Below, one piece after another: positions 1-5,997 of a stretch of 7,208 bases of DNA. The notes under the pieces were generated by a model. That model was not told the DNA's origin, made no database searches, and was given only the letters and a program-made list of their open reading frames with translations. The stretch covers positions 1 through 7,208 of the forward strand of contig JAOACN010000239.1 of NCBI GenBank assembly GCA_026417815.1, written 5' to 3'. This DNA is from Chloroflexaceae bacterium. GTDB lineage: Bacteria > Chloroflexota > Chloroflexia > Chloroflexales > Chloroflexaceae. Made by a program: the position numbers and the translations under genes. Each line of letters begins with the position of its first letter. Positions within the stretch are counted from its first letter, which is position 1.

Positions 1-16
1 TGTGTATAAGAGACAG
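1..16 (+). other. Sequencing adapter remnant (Nextera/Tn5 mosaic end)
   Basis: The first 16 bases are identical to the last 16 bases of the 19-bp Tn5 mosaic end used in Nextera libraries (AGATGTGTATAAGAGACAG). This is library-preparation sequence left at a contig end. Genomic sequence begins at 17, so the truncation of the gene at 17-116 is an assembly edge and not a biological break. Confidence 0.95.
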
Positions 17-116
17 GCGCCACGGTCCAGTGGCCCTGGGGCGGGCCCTGGAGGGCGTGATCCATCAGGATGGGCGAGACCGTGGTCTCGGATGGCTCGA
101 CGATCTCGGGGGACAT
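17..116 (-). CDS. Truncated gene start, possibly Uma2-family (DUF820) protein
   Basis: Only the first 33 codons of a leftward gene are present; the rest lies beyond the contig end. The ATG is at 114-116, with AGGAG at 124-128 on the minus strand and a 7-base spacer, which is good initiation context. The peptide starts MSPEIVEPSETTVSPILMDH and continues with a PPQGHWTVA stretch at about residues 25-33. A Pro-Gln-Gly-x-Trp-Thr run just before the first conserved segment is, from memory, common at the N-terminus of Chloroflexota Uma2 proteins. These are PD-(D/E)XK-like nuclease-fold proteins of mostly unknown role, often in many copies per genome. The catalytic part is missing, so the family call is tentative; that this is a real gene start is better supported. 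An internal Met at residue 18 is a possible but less well supported start. Confidence 0.5.
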
Positions 117-233
117 TGGCACGCTCCTGGCGCGGATGATACCATTTTGGATTTTAGTGTCCGGCGCCCCGATGAGACGTGTCGATGGGGCGCAAGTACG
201 TTTCTCATAAGGAATCGGTACTGGCGTGGCATC

Positions 234-242
234 ATTGTAGCA
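234..242 (-). promoter_or_regulatory. Candidate extended -10 promoter for the truncated gene
   Basis: On the minus strand TGC-TACAAT reads as an extended -10 element (TGN plus five of six consensus bases), about 120 bp before the ATG at 116. No good -35 is seen at normal spacing. A second -10-like hexamer, TATCAT (136-141), lies just upstream of the Shine-Dalgarno and would leave only a very short leader. The gap 117-329 holds these sites and I see no further gene in it. Confidence 0.25.
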
Positions 243-329
243 CAGAGCATTCCAGCCCATTGCCGGCGCGTGAGAAGCAGGGTCGCGTCAACGTCCCCTC
301 CTGGACACCTTCCACGGGCAGAAGTATGG

Positions 330-1322
330 TCAGGCAAAGGACGGATCAGCAACCAGCTCCGGCCGCAGCACATAGGCCCACCAGTTGTTCAGCACGCCAT
401 CAGTCTCGCCGGGGGCGCGGGGGAGGTGCGCCAGCCACCAGAGGTGATGCAGGCGCATGTTTCCCCCGCCCCATTCGCTGGCGTCCATCATTCGGGGCGG
501 GGCGCTCAGGTCGGGGAAGTTGTACCAGGCGTCGGCGTGGCACAACACCGGGCGCGGGTTGCCCCAGTCGTAGTCGCTGAGGCTGTTGGGCGCGAAGTGG
601 ACGTTGCCGCACTCGGCGCGACCGGGGTGGGTCAGGTCGTAGCGGGTGAAGCGTTCCCACAGGTTGCGTTCGCCGCGCCGCCCGCGGTAAACGTGGGTCA
701 TAATCGACTCGACCCGGTGCCCGAAGTTCTCCAGCATACAGCCAACGTCGCGTTCGTAGTTGAAGCCCATCACCACGAACCGCCGCGCGCAACGCTCGCT
801 GCCCGCCAGGGGCGGCGAATTGCACCAGAAGGCCCCCGCGCCGGCCATGTGGCTCTCGTAGTAGCCGGCGTAGGGAAAGGCGAAGAGCCAGACCTCGTCA
901 ATCTCACCCGCCAGCACCTTCTGGGGGATGGCGAAGTCGTCGAGCAGACGATGGTAATCCGCCGCGTCGGGCTGGTGAAAGCCTCCCCGGCGCGCCCAGC
1001 ATGTCAGATACTGTTCGTCGTTGTAGGCGAAGCCGTCAACCTTCACCGGGTAGCCATCCACCAGGTGGTGTTCGACAATGGTGTAGCGGGCGATGCCCCC
1101 GGAGCAGGCGTGCAGGTCGGCGATGTACTGCCGGGCCAGCAGTTCGGGGTCGTGCCAGCCGAAATGCGCGTGCAGCCGCCGCCCGCCGCGGGTTTCCAGC
1201 ACCGGGTCGTGGACGATCATCGCCACGCGCAGGTCAACCGGCGCGACGCTGGCCGGGCGCTCCCAGACGGAAGGCGCCGCAGGCGCGGGCGGGCGACGTT
1301 TGCCGAAGAGCCAGTCAAACAT
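330..1322 (-). CDS. Conserved protein of unknown function, 330 aa
   Basis: I cannot assign a function. The protein starts with a short positively charged, Pro/Ala-rich segment (residues 1-28, MFDWLFGKRRPP...), followed by one soluble-looking domain from about 30 to 320. There is no convincing signal peptide or membrane span. It is unusually rich in Trp, Tyr, His and Cys. Striking blocks are RVAMIVHDP (32-40), IDEVWLF (141-147), YYES (154-157), FWCNSPP (165-171), ENFGHRVESIM (198-208), CGNVHFAPN (238-246) and YDWGNP (251-256). Blocks of this kind (EVW, YES, NSPP, NFGHRxES, CGNVHxxPN) recur, as I remember them, in uncharacterised bacterial proteins, some of them secreted. The conserved His, Glu, Cys and Asn might form a metal or catalytic site, but that is inference. 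The ATG at 1320-1322 has no Shine-Dalgarno and lies 19 bp from a perfect hairpin. Codon use matches the neighbours. Confidence 0.85.
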   Translation of the reverse strand: MFDWLFGKRRPPAPAAPSVWERPASVAPVDLRVAMIVHDPVLETRGGRRLHAHFGWHDPELLARQYIADLHACSGGIARYTIVEHHLVDGYPVKVDGFAYNDEQYLTCWARRGGFHQPDAADYHRLLDDFAIPQKVLAGEIDEVWLFAFPYAGYYESHMAGAGAFWCNSPPLAGSERCARRFVVMGFNYERDVGCMLENFGHRVESIMTHVYRGRRGERNLWERFTRYDLTHPGRAECGNVHFAPNSLSDYDWGNPRPVLCHADAWYNFPDLSAPPRMMDASEWGGGNMRLHHLWWLAHLPRAPGETDGVLNNWWAYVLRPELVADPSFA

Positions 1323-1341
1323 ATTCTATACGGGAGGGTCT

Positions 1342-1360
1342 GGGAGGGCGTAGCCCTCCC
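1342..1360. repeat. Perfect 8-bp hairpin with GTA triloop
   Basis: The arms GGGAGGGC (1342-1349) and GCCCTCCC (1353-1360) pair perfectly around a GTA loop. It is the first of four consecutive hairpins filling the gap between the glycosyltransferase end and the unknown gene's start. Confidence 0.8.
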
Positions 1361-1395
1361 GGGAGAATCCTTTTGCGTAACCTTTCGGGGGAGGT

Positions 1396-1416
1396 GCGGA
1401 GGTCGCAGCCCTCCGC
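1396..1416. repeat. 7-bp hairpin, second of the 1342-1478 cluster
   Basis: GCGGAGG (1396-1402) pairs with CCTCCGC (1410-1416). Inside the 7-base loop a further C-G pair (1404/1408) can close a GCA triloop beyond one T-C mismatch, giving the same C-GNA-G tip as its neighbours. Confidence 0.7.
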
Positions 1417-1425
1417 GATCCGCTG

Positions 1426-1448
1426 GTTCCGCCCGCCGCAGGCGGAAC
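1426..1448. repeat. Perfect 8-bp hairpin, third of the cluster
   Basis: GTTCCGCC (1426-1433) pairs with GGCGGAAC (1441-1448) around a 7-base loop. A competing fold, CCGCC (1433-1437) with GGCGG (1441-1445), closes a GCA triloop. Confidence 0.75.
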
Positions 1449-1455
1449 GGAGATT

Positions 1456-1478
1456 GCGGGGAGGCGCAGCCTCCCCGC
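1456..1478. repeat. Perfect 10-bp hairpin with GCA triloop
   Basis: GCGGGGAGGC (1456-1465) and GCCTCCCCGC (1469-1478) pair without mismatch around GCA. It lies 44 bp past the glycosyltransferase stop on the minus strand. It could help end that transcript, but no T-run follows it on that strand, so it is not a standard intrinsic terminator. Confidence 0.85.
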
Positions 1479-1521
1479 GCCTCTCCACACAGCGATGTAG
1501 GTGCGATCTCCGTATCCGGTG

Positions 1522-2679
1522 TCACCTCATCGCAACGGCATACGCCCGCTCCGCTATGATCGCCAGGTTCGCCCAGGCATAGCGCGCCGCTGCCTGGCGC
1601 GCCCCGGCGGCGAGGCGGGCGCGCAGGGCCGGATCGTCGAGCAGGCGCAGGGCGGCGGCGGCCAGGGCGCCCGGGTTGCCGGGGGGCGCCAGCAGGCCGC
1701 TCCGTTCATGCTCGATGAACGCGCGCGCCTCGCCTACGTCGCTCGCTACCACCGCCAGCCCGGCGCCAAGCAGTTCGAGCAGTTTGGCCGAACAGCGGGC
1801 GCGGTTGATCAGGGTGTCGCGGGCGGGGGCCAGGGCGATCCGGGCCTCGGCGAGCGCCGCGGGGATCTGCGCCGGGTCGAGCCACCCCCGTTCGTCGAGC
1901 ATGGCGGCGAAGCCTGCCCGTTCCGCCCGGGCGCGTAGCTCCCGCTCCTCGCCGCGTTCGCCCCGTCCCACCACGATCAGTCGCGCCTCGGGTCGCCGCA
2001 GGTGAATGGCCGCCAGGGTGGCCGCCAGTTCCGCCATGTCCAGCTCCCAGAAGCGGGTGTAGAGCACCAGGGCCGGCGACGCCCCGCCGTCCACATCGGG
2101 CGCGGGGGACGCGGGTGGCGCGGCCAGGCCATTGGGCAGGTAGAAGACCCGCTCCGGCGCGACGCCCATGGCCCAGACCAGGCTCTCGAGGGTGCGGCTG
2201 GCGACCGTAACCGCGGCGGCGCGGCGGGGCAGGTCGCGTTCCTGCCAGGCGAAGAGCCGTTTGGCGTAGCCCGGATAGGGCAGCAGGTCGTTCCAGCCGC
2301 CCCGGCCCTCCCAATCATCGGCGTCCACGACGAGGGGCAGGGCGGGCCGCAACGCGCGGGCAAAGAGCGCGGCGAGGCCGCCAAAGCCCCGTGGCTTGAA
2401 CAGGTGCAGCAGGTCGGGCCGTTCGGCCAGGGCCTGGCGGAGCATGGCCCCACTCTGGTGCAGCGCCCCGGCGGGACCGGGGCGGAGGGGCGCCGTGTGG
2501 ATGACCGGCACGCCGTCGTGCACGATGCGGGCGCCGGCATCCTCGGGGTTGTGCACCGGGGGCGCCACGATGCTCACCGCGTGGCCGCGGCGGGCGAGGA
2601 CGCGGGCCAGCGGCAACATGCGCGCCAGCAGCGTCCCCTTGGGACGAATGCCGAACGGCGCCAGCATGACGATGCGCAT
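1522..2679 (-). CDS. Glycosyltransferase, GT-B fold, family 4-like
   Basis: A 385-aa protein with the two Rossmann halves of a GT-B enzyme, which would transfer a sugar from a nucleotide-sugar donor, probably to a cell-envelope glycan or lipid. The N-terminal acceptor half (about 1-185) opens MRIVMLAPFGIRPKGT, followed by LARRGHAVSIVAPP (28-41), VVDADDWEGRGGW (117-129) and FYLPNG (179-184). The donor half (about 200-385) has LIVVGRGERGE (234-244), the RCSAKLLELLGAGLAVVASD segment (295-314) and SGLLAPPGNP (327-336). The second Glu of the classical EX7E donor motif is present (Glu302), while the position eight residues before it is Ala. Such a loss is seen in some GT4-like clades with an NRARCxxKLLEL motif. 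No transmembrane span. Donor and acceptor cannot be told. No Shine-Dalgarno is visible before the ATG, but MRIVMLAPF is a typical start of this fold. The neighbours do not form a recognisable polysaccharide cluster. Confidence 0.9.
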   Translation of the reverse strand: MRIVMLAPFGIRPKGTLLARMLPLARVLARRGHAVSIVAPPVHNPEDAGARIVHDGVPVIHTAPLRPGPAGALHQSGAMLRQALAERPDLLHLFKPRGFGGLAALFARALRPALPLVVDADDWEGRGGWNDLLPYPGYAKRLFAWQERDLPRRAAAVTVASRTLESLVWAMGVAPERVFYLPNGLAAPPASPAPDVDGGASPALVLYTRFWELDMAELAATLAAIHLRRPEARLIVVGRGERGEERELRARAERAGFAAMLDERGWLDPAQIPAALAEARIALAPARDTLINRARCSAKLLELLGAGLAVVASDVGEARAFIEHERSGLLAPPGNPGALAAAALRLLDDPALRARLAAGARQAAARYAWANLAIIAERAYAVAMR

Positions 2680-2745
2680 CGTGGAGATGAAGGGAGTGAG
2701 GAGACCTCACGGCTCTTTAAGATAGTGTTCACATCTACCGAACAC

Positions 2746-2835
2746 GTTCACACCGCAGAGGGCGCGGAGAGGCGCAAAGGACTTCGAAAAGCTCATCCTC
2801 TCCGTTCCTCTGCGTGCTCTGCGGCAAATCTGAAC
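2746..2835. repeat. Dispersed-type inverted repeat, CCGCAGAG/CTCTGCGG ends
   Basis: CCGCAGAG (2753-2760) and CTCTGCGG (2817-2824) are perfect inverted arms, flanked by a second inverted pair GTTCA (2746-2750) and TGAAC (2831-2835). Between them are purine-rich and pyrimidine-rich stretches (GCGGAGAGGCGC..., CCTCTCCGTTCCTCTGCG) that pair imperfectly. Intergenic elements of the form CACCGCAGAGG...CCTCTGCGGTG are, from memory, common in Chloroflexia and some other bacteria. Just upstream, GTGTTC (2725-2730) and GAACAC (2740-2745) form a further small hairpin. The element fills most of the 191-bp gap between fpr and the glycosyltransferase. Confidence 0.7.
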
Positions 2836-2870
2836 ATGTACGTCCTAAAGATCTATGAGGTCTCGCCCGC

Positions 2871-4265
2871 TTATCTCTGCCGCCCGGCGTGAATAATCTC
2901 CATCATCTCGTCCACCCGCGTGACCTTCACGCGCGGGCGACCCTGGGCGGCGCCCCGGCTGGTCTCGTGCGTATCGAGCGTCTTCCAGTCCTCGTAGCTC
3001 ACGAAGTCTACGCCGCGCTCGCGCAGCAGGCTCTCGATGTCGCCATCGCCGGGCGCGGGGGTCAACAGCGGCACATCTTCCAGCATCAGGGCGACCGTGG
3101 CGGCGGCATCGGGCTTATTGGTGCCGATCACCCCCGAAGGGCCGCGCTTGGCCCAGCCGACCACGTATTCGCCGGGCACCGGCTCGCCGGTGGCGGGATC
3201 GATCACCCGCCCGCCGCGATTGGGAATGGTGCCGGTGGCCTGATCGTAGGGCACGCCGGGCAGCGGCACGCCCTTGTAGCCCACCGAGCGCAGGATCATG
3301 CCACACTCGATCGTCTCGTACACCCCGGTGCCTCTGGGGCGCAGGCTCCCATCGGGGGCCTGGAAGAGTTGGTTGCGTTCGATGCGCACCGCGGCGACCC
3401 GGCCGTCCTTGCCGATCACCTCGACCGGGGAGACCAGGAAGCGCATCACGATCCGCCGCGGCGCGCCGGTGCTTCCCCGGGCGGCGTAGGCCCGCAGCAT
3501 TTCGACATTCTTCGCCGCGGTCTTGTCTTCGGCCAGGCTGGCCTCGCTCAGCGGGTCAAGTTCAAGATCGGCGGGATCGACAATCACGTCCACGCCCGGC
3601 AGTTCGCCGAACTCCTTCAACTCGGGATTGGTAAAGGCCGCCTGCGCCGGTCCGCGGCGACCCAGCATCACCACCTCGCGCACCTTGCTCGCCCGCAGCA
3701 CCTCCAGCGCGTGATCGGCAATATCGGTTTTCGCCAGTTCTTCGGGATCGCTCACCAGGATGCGCGTAACGTCCATCGCCACATTGCCATTGCCCACCAC
3801 CAGCACCCGCTCACAGGAGAGATCGATCGGCAGGTCGCGGTAATCGGGATGGCCGTTGTACCAGCCGACGAAGATCGTCGCCGGCATGCTCCCCTGCAGA
3901 TCCTCGCCGGGGATGCCCATCTTGCGATCCGACTGGGCGCCCACGGCATAGATGATCTGGTCGTAGTGCCGGCGGAGATCCTCGTGCAGCACATCCCTGC
4001 CGAAGGTCACGTTCCCAAAGTAGCGCACGTTCGCCGCGGCGGCGAGCTTATCGTACACCCGCGTTACCGACTTGATTGACTGGTGATCGGGCGCGACGCC
4101 CTCGCGCACCAGCCCATACGGGGTGGGCAGCCGGTTAAAGAAGTCTATCCGACAGGCGATATCTTTTTGTTTGAGCAGGGCCTCGGCGGCATAAAACCCG
4201 GCGGGGCCCGCGCCGACAATCGCAACCCGCAACGGACGCTCAGGGGTTCCCAATCGCTCGCTCAC
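2871..4265 (-). CDS. fpr: Ferredoxin-NADP+ reductase, adrenodoxin-reductase (FprA) type
   Basis: A 464-aa cytosolic flavoprotein that moves electrons between NADP(H) and ferredoxin. Residues are numbered from the GTG start at 4263-4265, chosen because AAGGAG lies 6 bases upstream; the open frame runs further to 4403 but lacks comparable support. The FAD dinucleotide site is VGAGPAGFYAAEAL (17-30), followed by LPTPYGLVREGVAPDH (46-61), a hallmark of this family. The NADP site is VLVVGNGNVAMDVTRIL (154-170). GRRGPAQAAFT (202-212) carries the Arg pair expected to bind the NADP 2'-phosphate. GWAKRGPSGVIGTNK (370-384) is the conserved FAD/NADP closing segment. The C-terminus (420-464), with SYEDW and DTHETSRG, is typical. 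Length matches FprA-like enzymes (about 450-460 aa). It has its own promoter and no ferredoxin gene beside it, so its redox partner cannot be named. It is not the plant-type or the thioredoxin-reductase-like FNR. Confidence 0.95.
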   Translation of the reverse strand: MSERLGTPERPLRVAIVGAGPAGFYAAEALLKQKDIACRIDFFNRLPTPYGLVREGVAPDHQSIKSVTRVYDKLAAAANVRYFGNVTFGRDVLHEDLRRHYDQIIYAVGAQSDRKMGIPGEDLQGSMPATIFVGWYNGHPDYRDLPIDLSCERVLVVGNGNVAMDVTRILVSDPEELAKTDIADHALEVLRASKVREVVMLGRRGPAQAAFTNPELKEFGELPGVDVIVDPADLELDPLSEASLAEDKTAAKNVEMLRAYAARGSTGAPRRIVMRFLVSPVEVIGKDGRVAAVRIERNQLFQAPDGSLRPRGTGVYETIECGMILRSVGYKGVPLPGVPYDQATGTIPNRGGRVIDPATGEPVPGEYVVGWAKRGPSGVIGTNKPDAAATVALMLEDVPLLTPAPGDGDIESLLRERGVDFVSYEDWKTLDTHETSRGAAQGRPRVKVTRVDEMMEIIHAGRQR

Positions 4266-4280
4266 GGCTCTCTCCTTCGC
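4266..4280 (-). promoter_or_regulatory. Shine-Dalgarno fixing the fpr GTG start
   Basis: On the minus strand AAGGAG is followed by 6 bases and then GTG (4263-4265). This is the strongest ribosome binding site in the window and argues for a start 46 codons inside the longest open frame. Confidence 0.8.
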
Positions 4281-4393
4281 GTGCGGTACATCTCGCTCCT
4301 GCTTACCCTGACCAATCAACCCATGCCGGTTCACACCGCGCCTGGCTGCGCGGCCCGGCGCCTGCCCTGTGAGAAATATCGCAGATACGCGCG

Positions 4394-4422
4394 ACTCTAA
4401 CACGGCCCCGGGAGGGTGTCAA
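4394..4422 (-). promoter_or_regulatory. Sigma-70-like promoter for fpr
   Basis: On the minus strand a perfect -35 (TTGACA, 4417-4422) is separated by exactly 17 bases from a -10-like TAGAGT (4394-4399, four of six matches). Transcription would start near 4387, leaving a leader of about 120 bases before the GTG. It lies just past the palindrome that ends the ybbR gene, so fpr is probably transcribed separately from cdaA-cdaR. Confidence 0.65.
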
Positions 4423-4440
4423 ACCGCCGGCATTGGGGCG

Positions 4441-4495
4441 CGCCGCCGTAGGGCCGAAGCATTGGCTGCGCCAATGCTTCGGCCCTACGGCGGCG
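4441..4495. repeat. 26-bp perfect palindrome spanning the ybbR stop codon
   Basis: The arms at 4441-4466 and 4470-4495 are perfect reverse complements around a 3-base loop (TGC; GCA on the minus strand). The core contains GTAGGGCCGAAGC on one side and GCTTCGGCCCTAC on the other. The ybbR stop codon (TAG, 4485-4487) lies inside the right arm, so the last two codons and part of the one before are repeat sequence. It would fold into a very strong hairpin at the transcript end. No T-run follows on the minus strand, so classical intrinsic termination is uncertain. Confidence 0.9.
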
Positions 4496-5840
4496 TCGGC
4501 GTCACCTCAGGGGTGGCGCCCGGCTCCGGGGTGGCGCCCGGCTCCGGCGTTGGCGTCACATCAGGGCTGCCCGGCTCGGGCGTGGTCGTCGGCGCGGGGG
4601 GGAAGCGTAGCGTAACCTGCACTTCCGGCGGGGTCTCGCTCAGACTGACTCCCGGCGGCAAATCCACGCGGACCGGCAAACGGTAGCCGCCGGGGCCAAG
4701 ACCGCACAAATCAACGATCGCCCGGAGCGGCGTCTGGCTCAGCGTTGCCAGGGCCTGGCTGGTGCCCGCCAGCGTCAACTCCAGCGCCGGTGGGTTGACA
4801 CTGGCCTGCAAGCCCGGCGCGAGGCCCGCCAGCGTCACTGGCGCCGGCAACCGGATCTGCAGGGGCAGGTTCACCGGCGCCAGTTGCACCGTCACCCGCA
4901 CCTGATCCGGTTCGCCCTCACGGGGCGAGGTGCCTTCGGGGAAGATGATCGGCGCCGTTTGCTCCACCAGGGTGCGGGCGCCGCTCACATTGATCGGCTC
5001 GGTGCGGAGCACGTCCACCAGATCGAGCGGGCCTGAACTCCCGGCTACTGCAATCAGCGGCGGGTTGACGGTTACACCAGCGATCACGTAACCAGGCGCG
5101 GGCAATCCCACCACCGTCGGCTGCACCGGGACCAGTTTCAGCCCCACCACTGGTTTGATCGGGATCTCCACGGTGACCGTCGCCGGGGTAAGTTGCACCC
5201 CCTCAACTGGCTGCCCGCGCACATCCATCGCCGTAAGCGCGAGGGGCGCCAGATACGTGGCCCGCAACTGCTCGATATTCGCCGTGGCCACCGCGGCGAT
5301 CACTCGCTCCACCCGGCCCTGCGGCCCCCGCACCTCCGCCACTTCGATCGGCTGGCCGGCATAGGTGATCGTCGGCTCACCGCGCTCGAAGCTGAAGGGC
5401 AGATTGCCCTGCACCTGAAGGTTGATCGGCGCCTGGCGGACGCTGAGTTGTTCCAGCCGGACGGGCACCGATGATGGATCAACCAGACGAGGGGTGAAGG
5501 AGATATTGTTACGGGTTGGTCGCACGTTCACGGGCACGATATGATCGCCCGGCCCCAGGTTGCTCAGATCGATCACCGCCCGCACGTCCACGGACCGCAA
5601 CTGTGCCAGTTGGCGACGATCGGTCACCAGCGTGATATCCACCTGTGGCAGCGCCTGGGTTGGCAGGCCATTGGCATCAACAATCAGCAGCCCTTCTTCC
5701 AGGCCAGTGGCTTCCAGTTGCAAATCAGAAAAGGTCACACTCTCTTCGGGGTTCTGGCTGAACGAGACAAAGGCCCAGAGAGAAAAACTGAGGCCAATCG
5801 ACAGCGCGACCCGCAACAGCGTGGCGCGAAAGCTAGACAT
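4485..5840 (-). CDS. cdaR: YbbR-repeat membrane protein, CdaR-like partner of the diadenylate cyclase
   Basis: A 451-aa protein with one N-terminal membrane anchor (about residues 8-27, VALSIGLSFSLWAFVSF) and four YbbR-type beta-rich repeats outside the membrane (about 35-131, 133-226, 229-321 and 324-413). Each repeat has an LxPxxVxV-like hydrophobic pattern; DLSNLGPGDHIVPVNV (91-106) and DLCGLGPGGYRLPVRV (377-392) are clear repeat equivalents. In Firmicutes, CdaR binds CdaA and modulates c-di-AMP synthesis; a similar role here is inferred from the domain and from cdaA lying directly upstream. The Pro/Thr/Glu-rich tail (414-451), with PEPGATP repeated twice, looks like a flexible extracellular stalk. 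Length is near the usual 400-480 aa. A weak GAGG precedes the ATG by 4 bases. Confidence 0.9.
   Translation of the reverse strand: MSSFRATLLRVALSIGLSFSLWAFVSFSQNPEESVTFSDLQLEATGLEEGLLIVDANGLPTQALPQVDITLVTDRRQLAQLRSVDVRAVIDLSNLGPGDHIVPVNVRPTRNNISFTPRLVDPSSVPVRLEQLSVRQAPINLQVQGNLPFSFERGEPTITYAGQPIEVAEVRGPQGRVERVIAAVATANIEQLRATYLAPLALTAMDVRGQPVEGVQLTPATVTVEIPIKPVVGLKLVPVQPTVVGLPAPGYVIAGVTVNPPLIAVAGSSGPLDLVDVLRTEPINVSGARTLVEQTAPIIFPEGTSPREGEPDQVRVTVQLAPVNLPLQIRLPAPVTLAGLAPGLQASVNPPALELTLAGTSQALATLSQTPLRAIVDLCGLGPGGYRLPVRVDLPPGVSLSETPPEVQVTLRFPPAPTTTPEPGSPDVTPTPEPGATPEPGATPEVTPTPP
4511..4546. repeat. 18-bp tandem duplication in the ybbR tail
   Basis: Two exact copies of an 18-bp unit (4511-4528 and 4529-4546) encode the two successive six-residue EPGATP steps of the Pro/Thr-rich tail. 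The in-frame unit suggests that tail length can vary by slippage. Confidence 0.85.
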
Positions 5841-5897
5841 CCCGCCTCATACCCATGGTGAACAGGTTTCGGTGACATTCTCACTCGGCGGGCTTGC

Positions 5898-5913
5898 GGG
5901 GGCCTGCGCCCCC
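5898..5913. repeat. 6-bp GC hairpin in the cdaA-cdaR spacer
   Basis: GGGGGC (5898-5903) pairs with GCCCCC (5908-5913) around CTGC. It is the first of three hairpins in the 157-bp spacer. Confidence 0.6.
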
Positions 5914-5921
5914 CCTTTCTG

Positions 5922-5948
5922 GTGGGGCGCGGCGAAGCCGCGTCCCAC
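5922..5948. repeat. 12-bp hairpin with GCGAAGC tip in the cdaA-cdaR spacer
   Basis: GTGGGGCGCGGC (5922-5933) pairs with GCCGCGTCCCAC (5937-5948) with one G-T wobble, around a GAA loop. The tip reads GCGAAGC, the textbook exceptionally stable DNA mini-hairpin. Confidence 0.8.
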
Positions 5949-5964
5949 TGGAAAAGGCTCTCGA

Positions 5965-5979
5965 AAGGGCGCCGCCCTT
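5965..5979. repeat. 6-bp hairpin just past the cdaA stop
   Basis: AAGGGC (5965-5970) and GCCCTT (5974-5979) pair around GCC. It lies about 18 bp beyond the cdaA stop on the minus strand and could attenuate or stabilise the cdaA end of a shared transcript. Confidence 0.6.
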
Positions 5980-5997
5980 CCGACCCTCCCCGATGAG

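Noticed and set aside
1342..1478. CRISPR array
   Set aside because: The repeats differ in sequence, are self-complementary, and are not separated by uniform unique spacers.
30..1559. 509-aa open frame on the plus strand
   Set aside because: It lies antisense to the unknown gene, runs through the hairpin cluster, and has a low-complexity Gly/Ala/Val/Arg composition with no family resemblance; high GC makes such antisense frames common.
2889..4079. 396-aa open frame on the plus strand
   Set aside because: It is the antisense shadow of the ferredoxin-NADP+ reductase, whose FAD and NADP motifs are unambiguous; the plus-strand product is His/Gly/Ala-rich without domain features.
4266..4403. N-terminal extension of the reductase to an upstream ATG (46 extra residues)
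   Set aside because: The extension covers the promoter -10 and leader, has no family resemblance, and a strong Shine-Dalgarno precedes the internal GTG at 4265.
4441..4495. Standard intrinsic terminator for the cdaA-cdaR transcript
   Set aside because: The stem is very strong, but no T-run follows it on the minus strand and the stem includes the stop codon; kept as a repeat with a possible terminator role.
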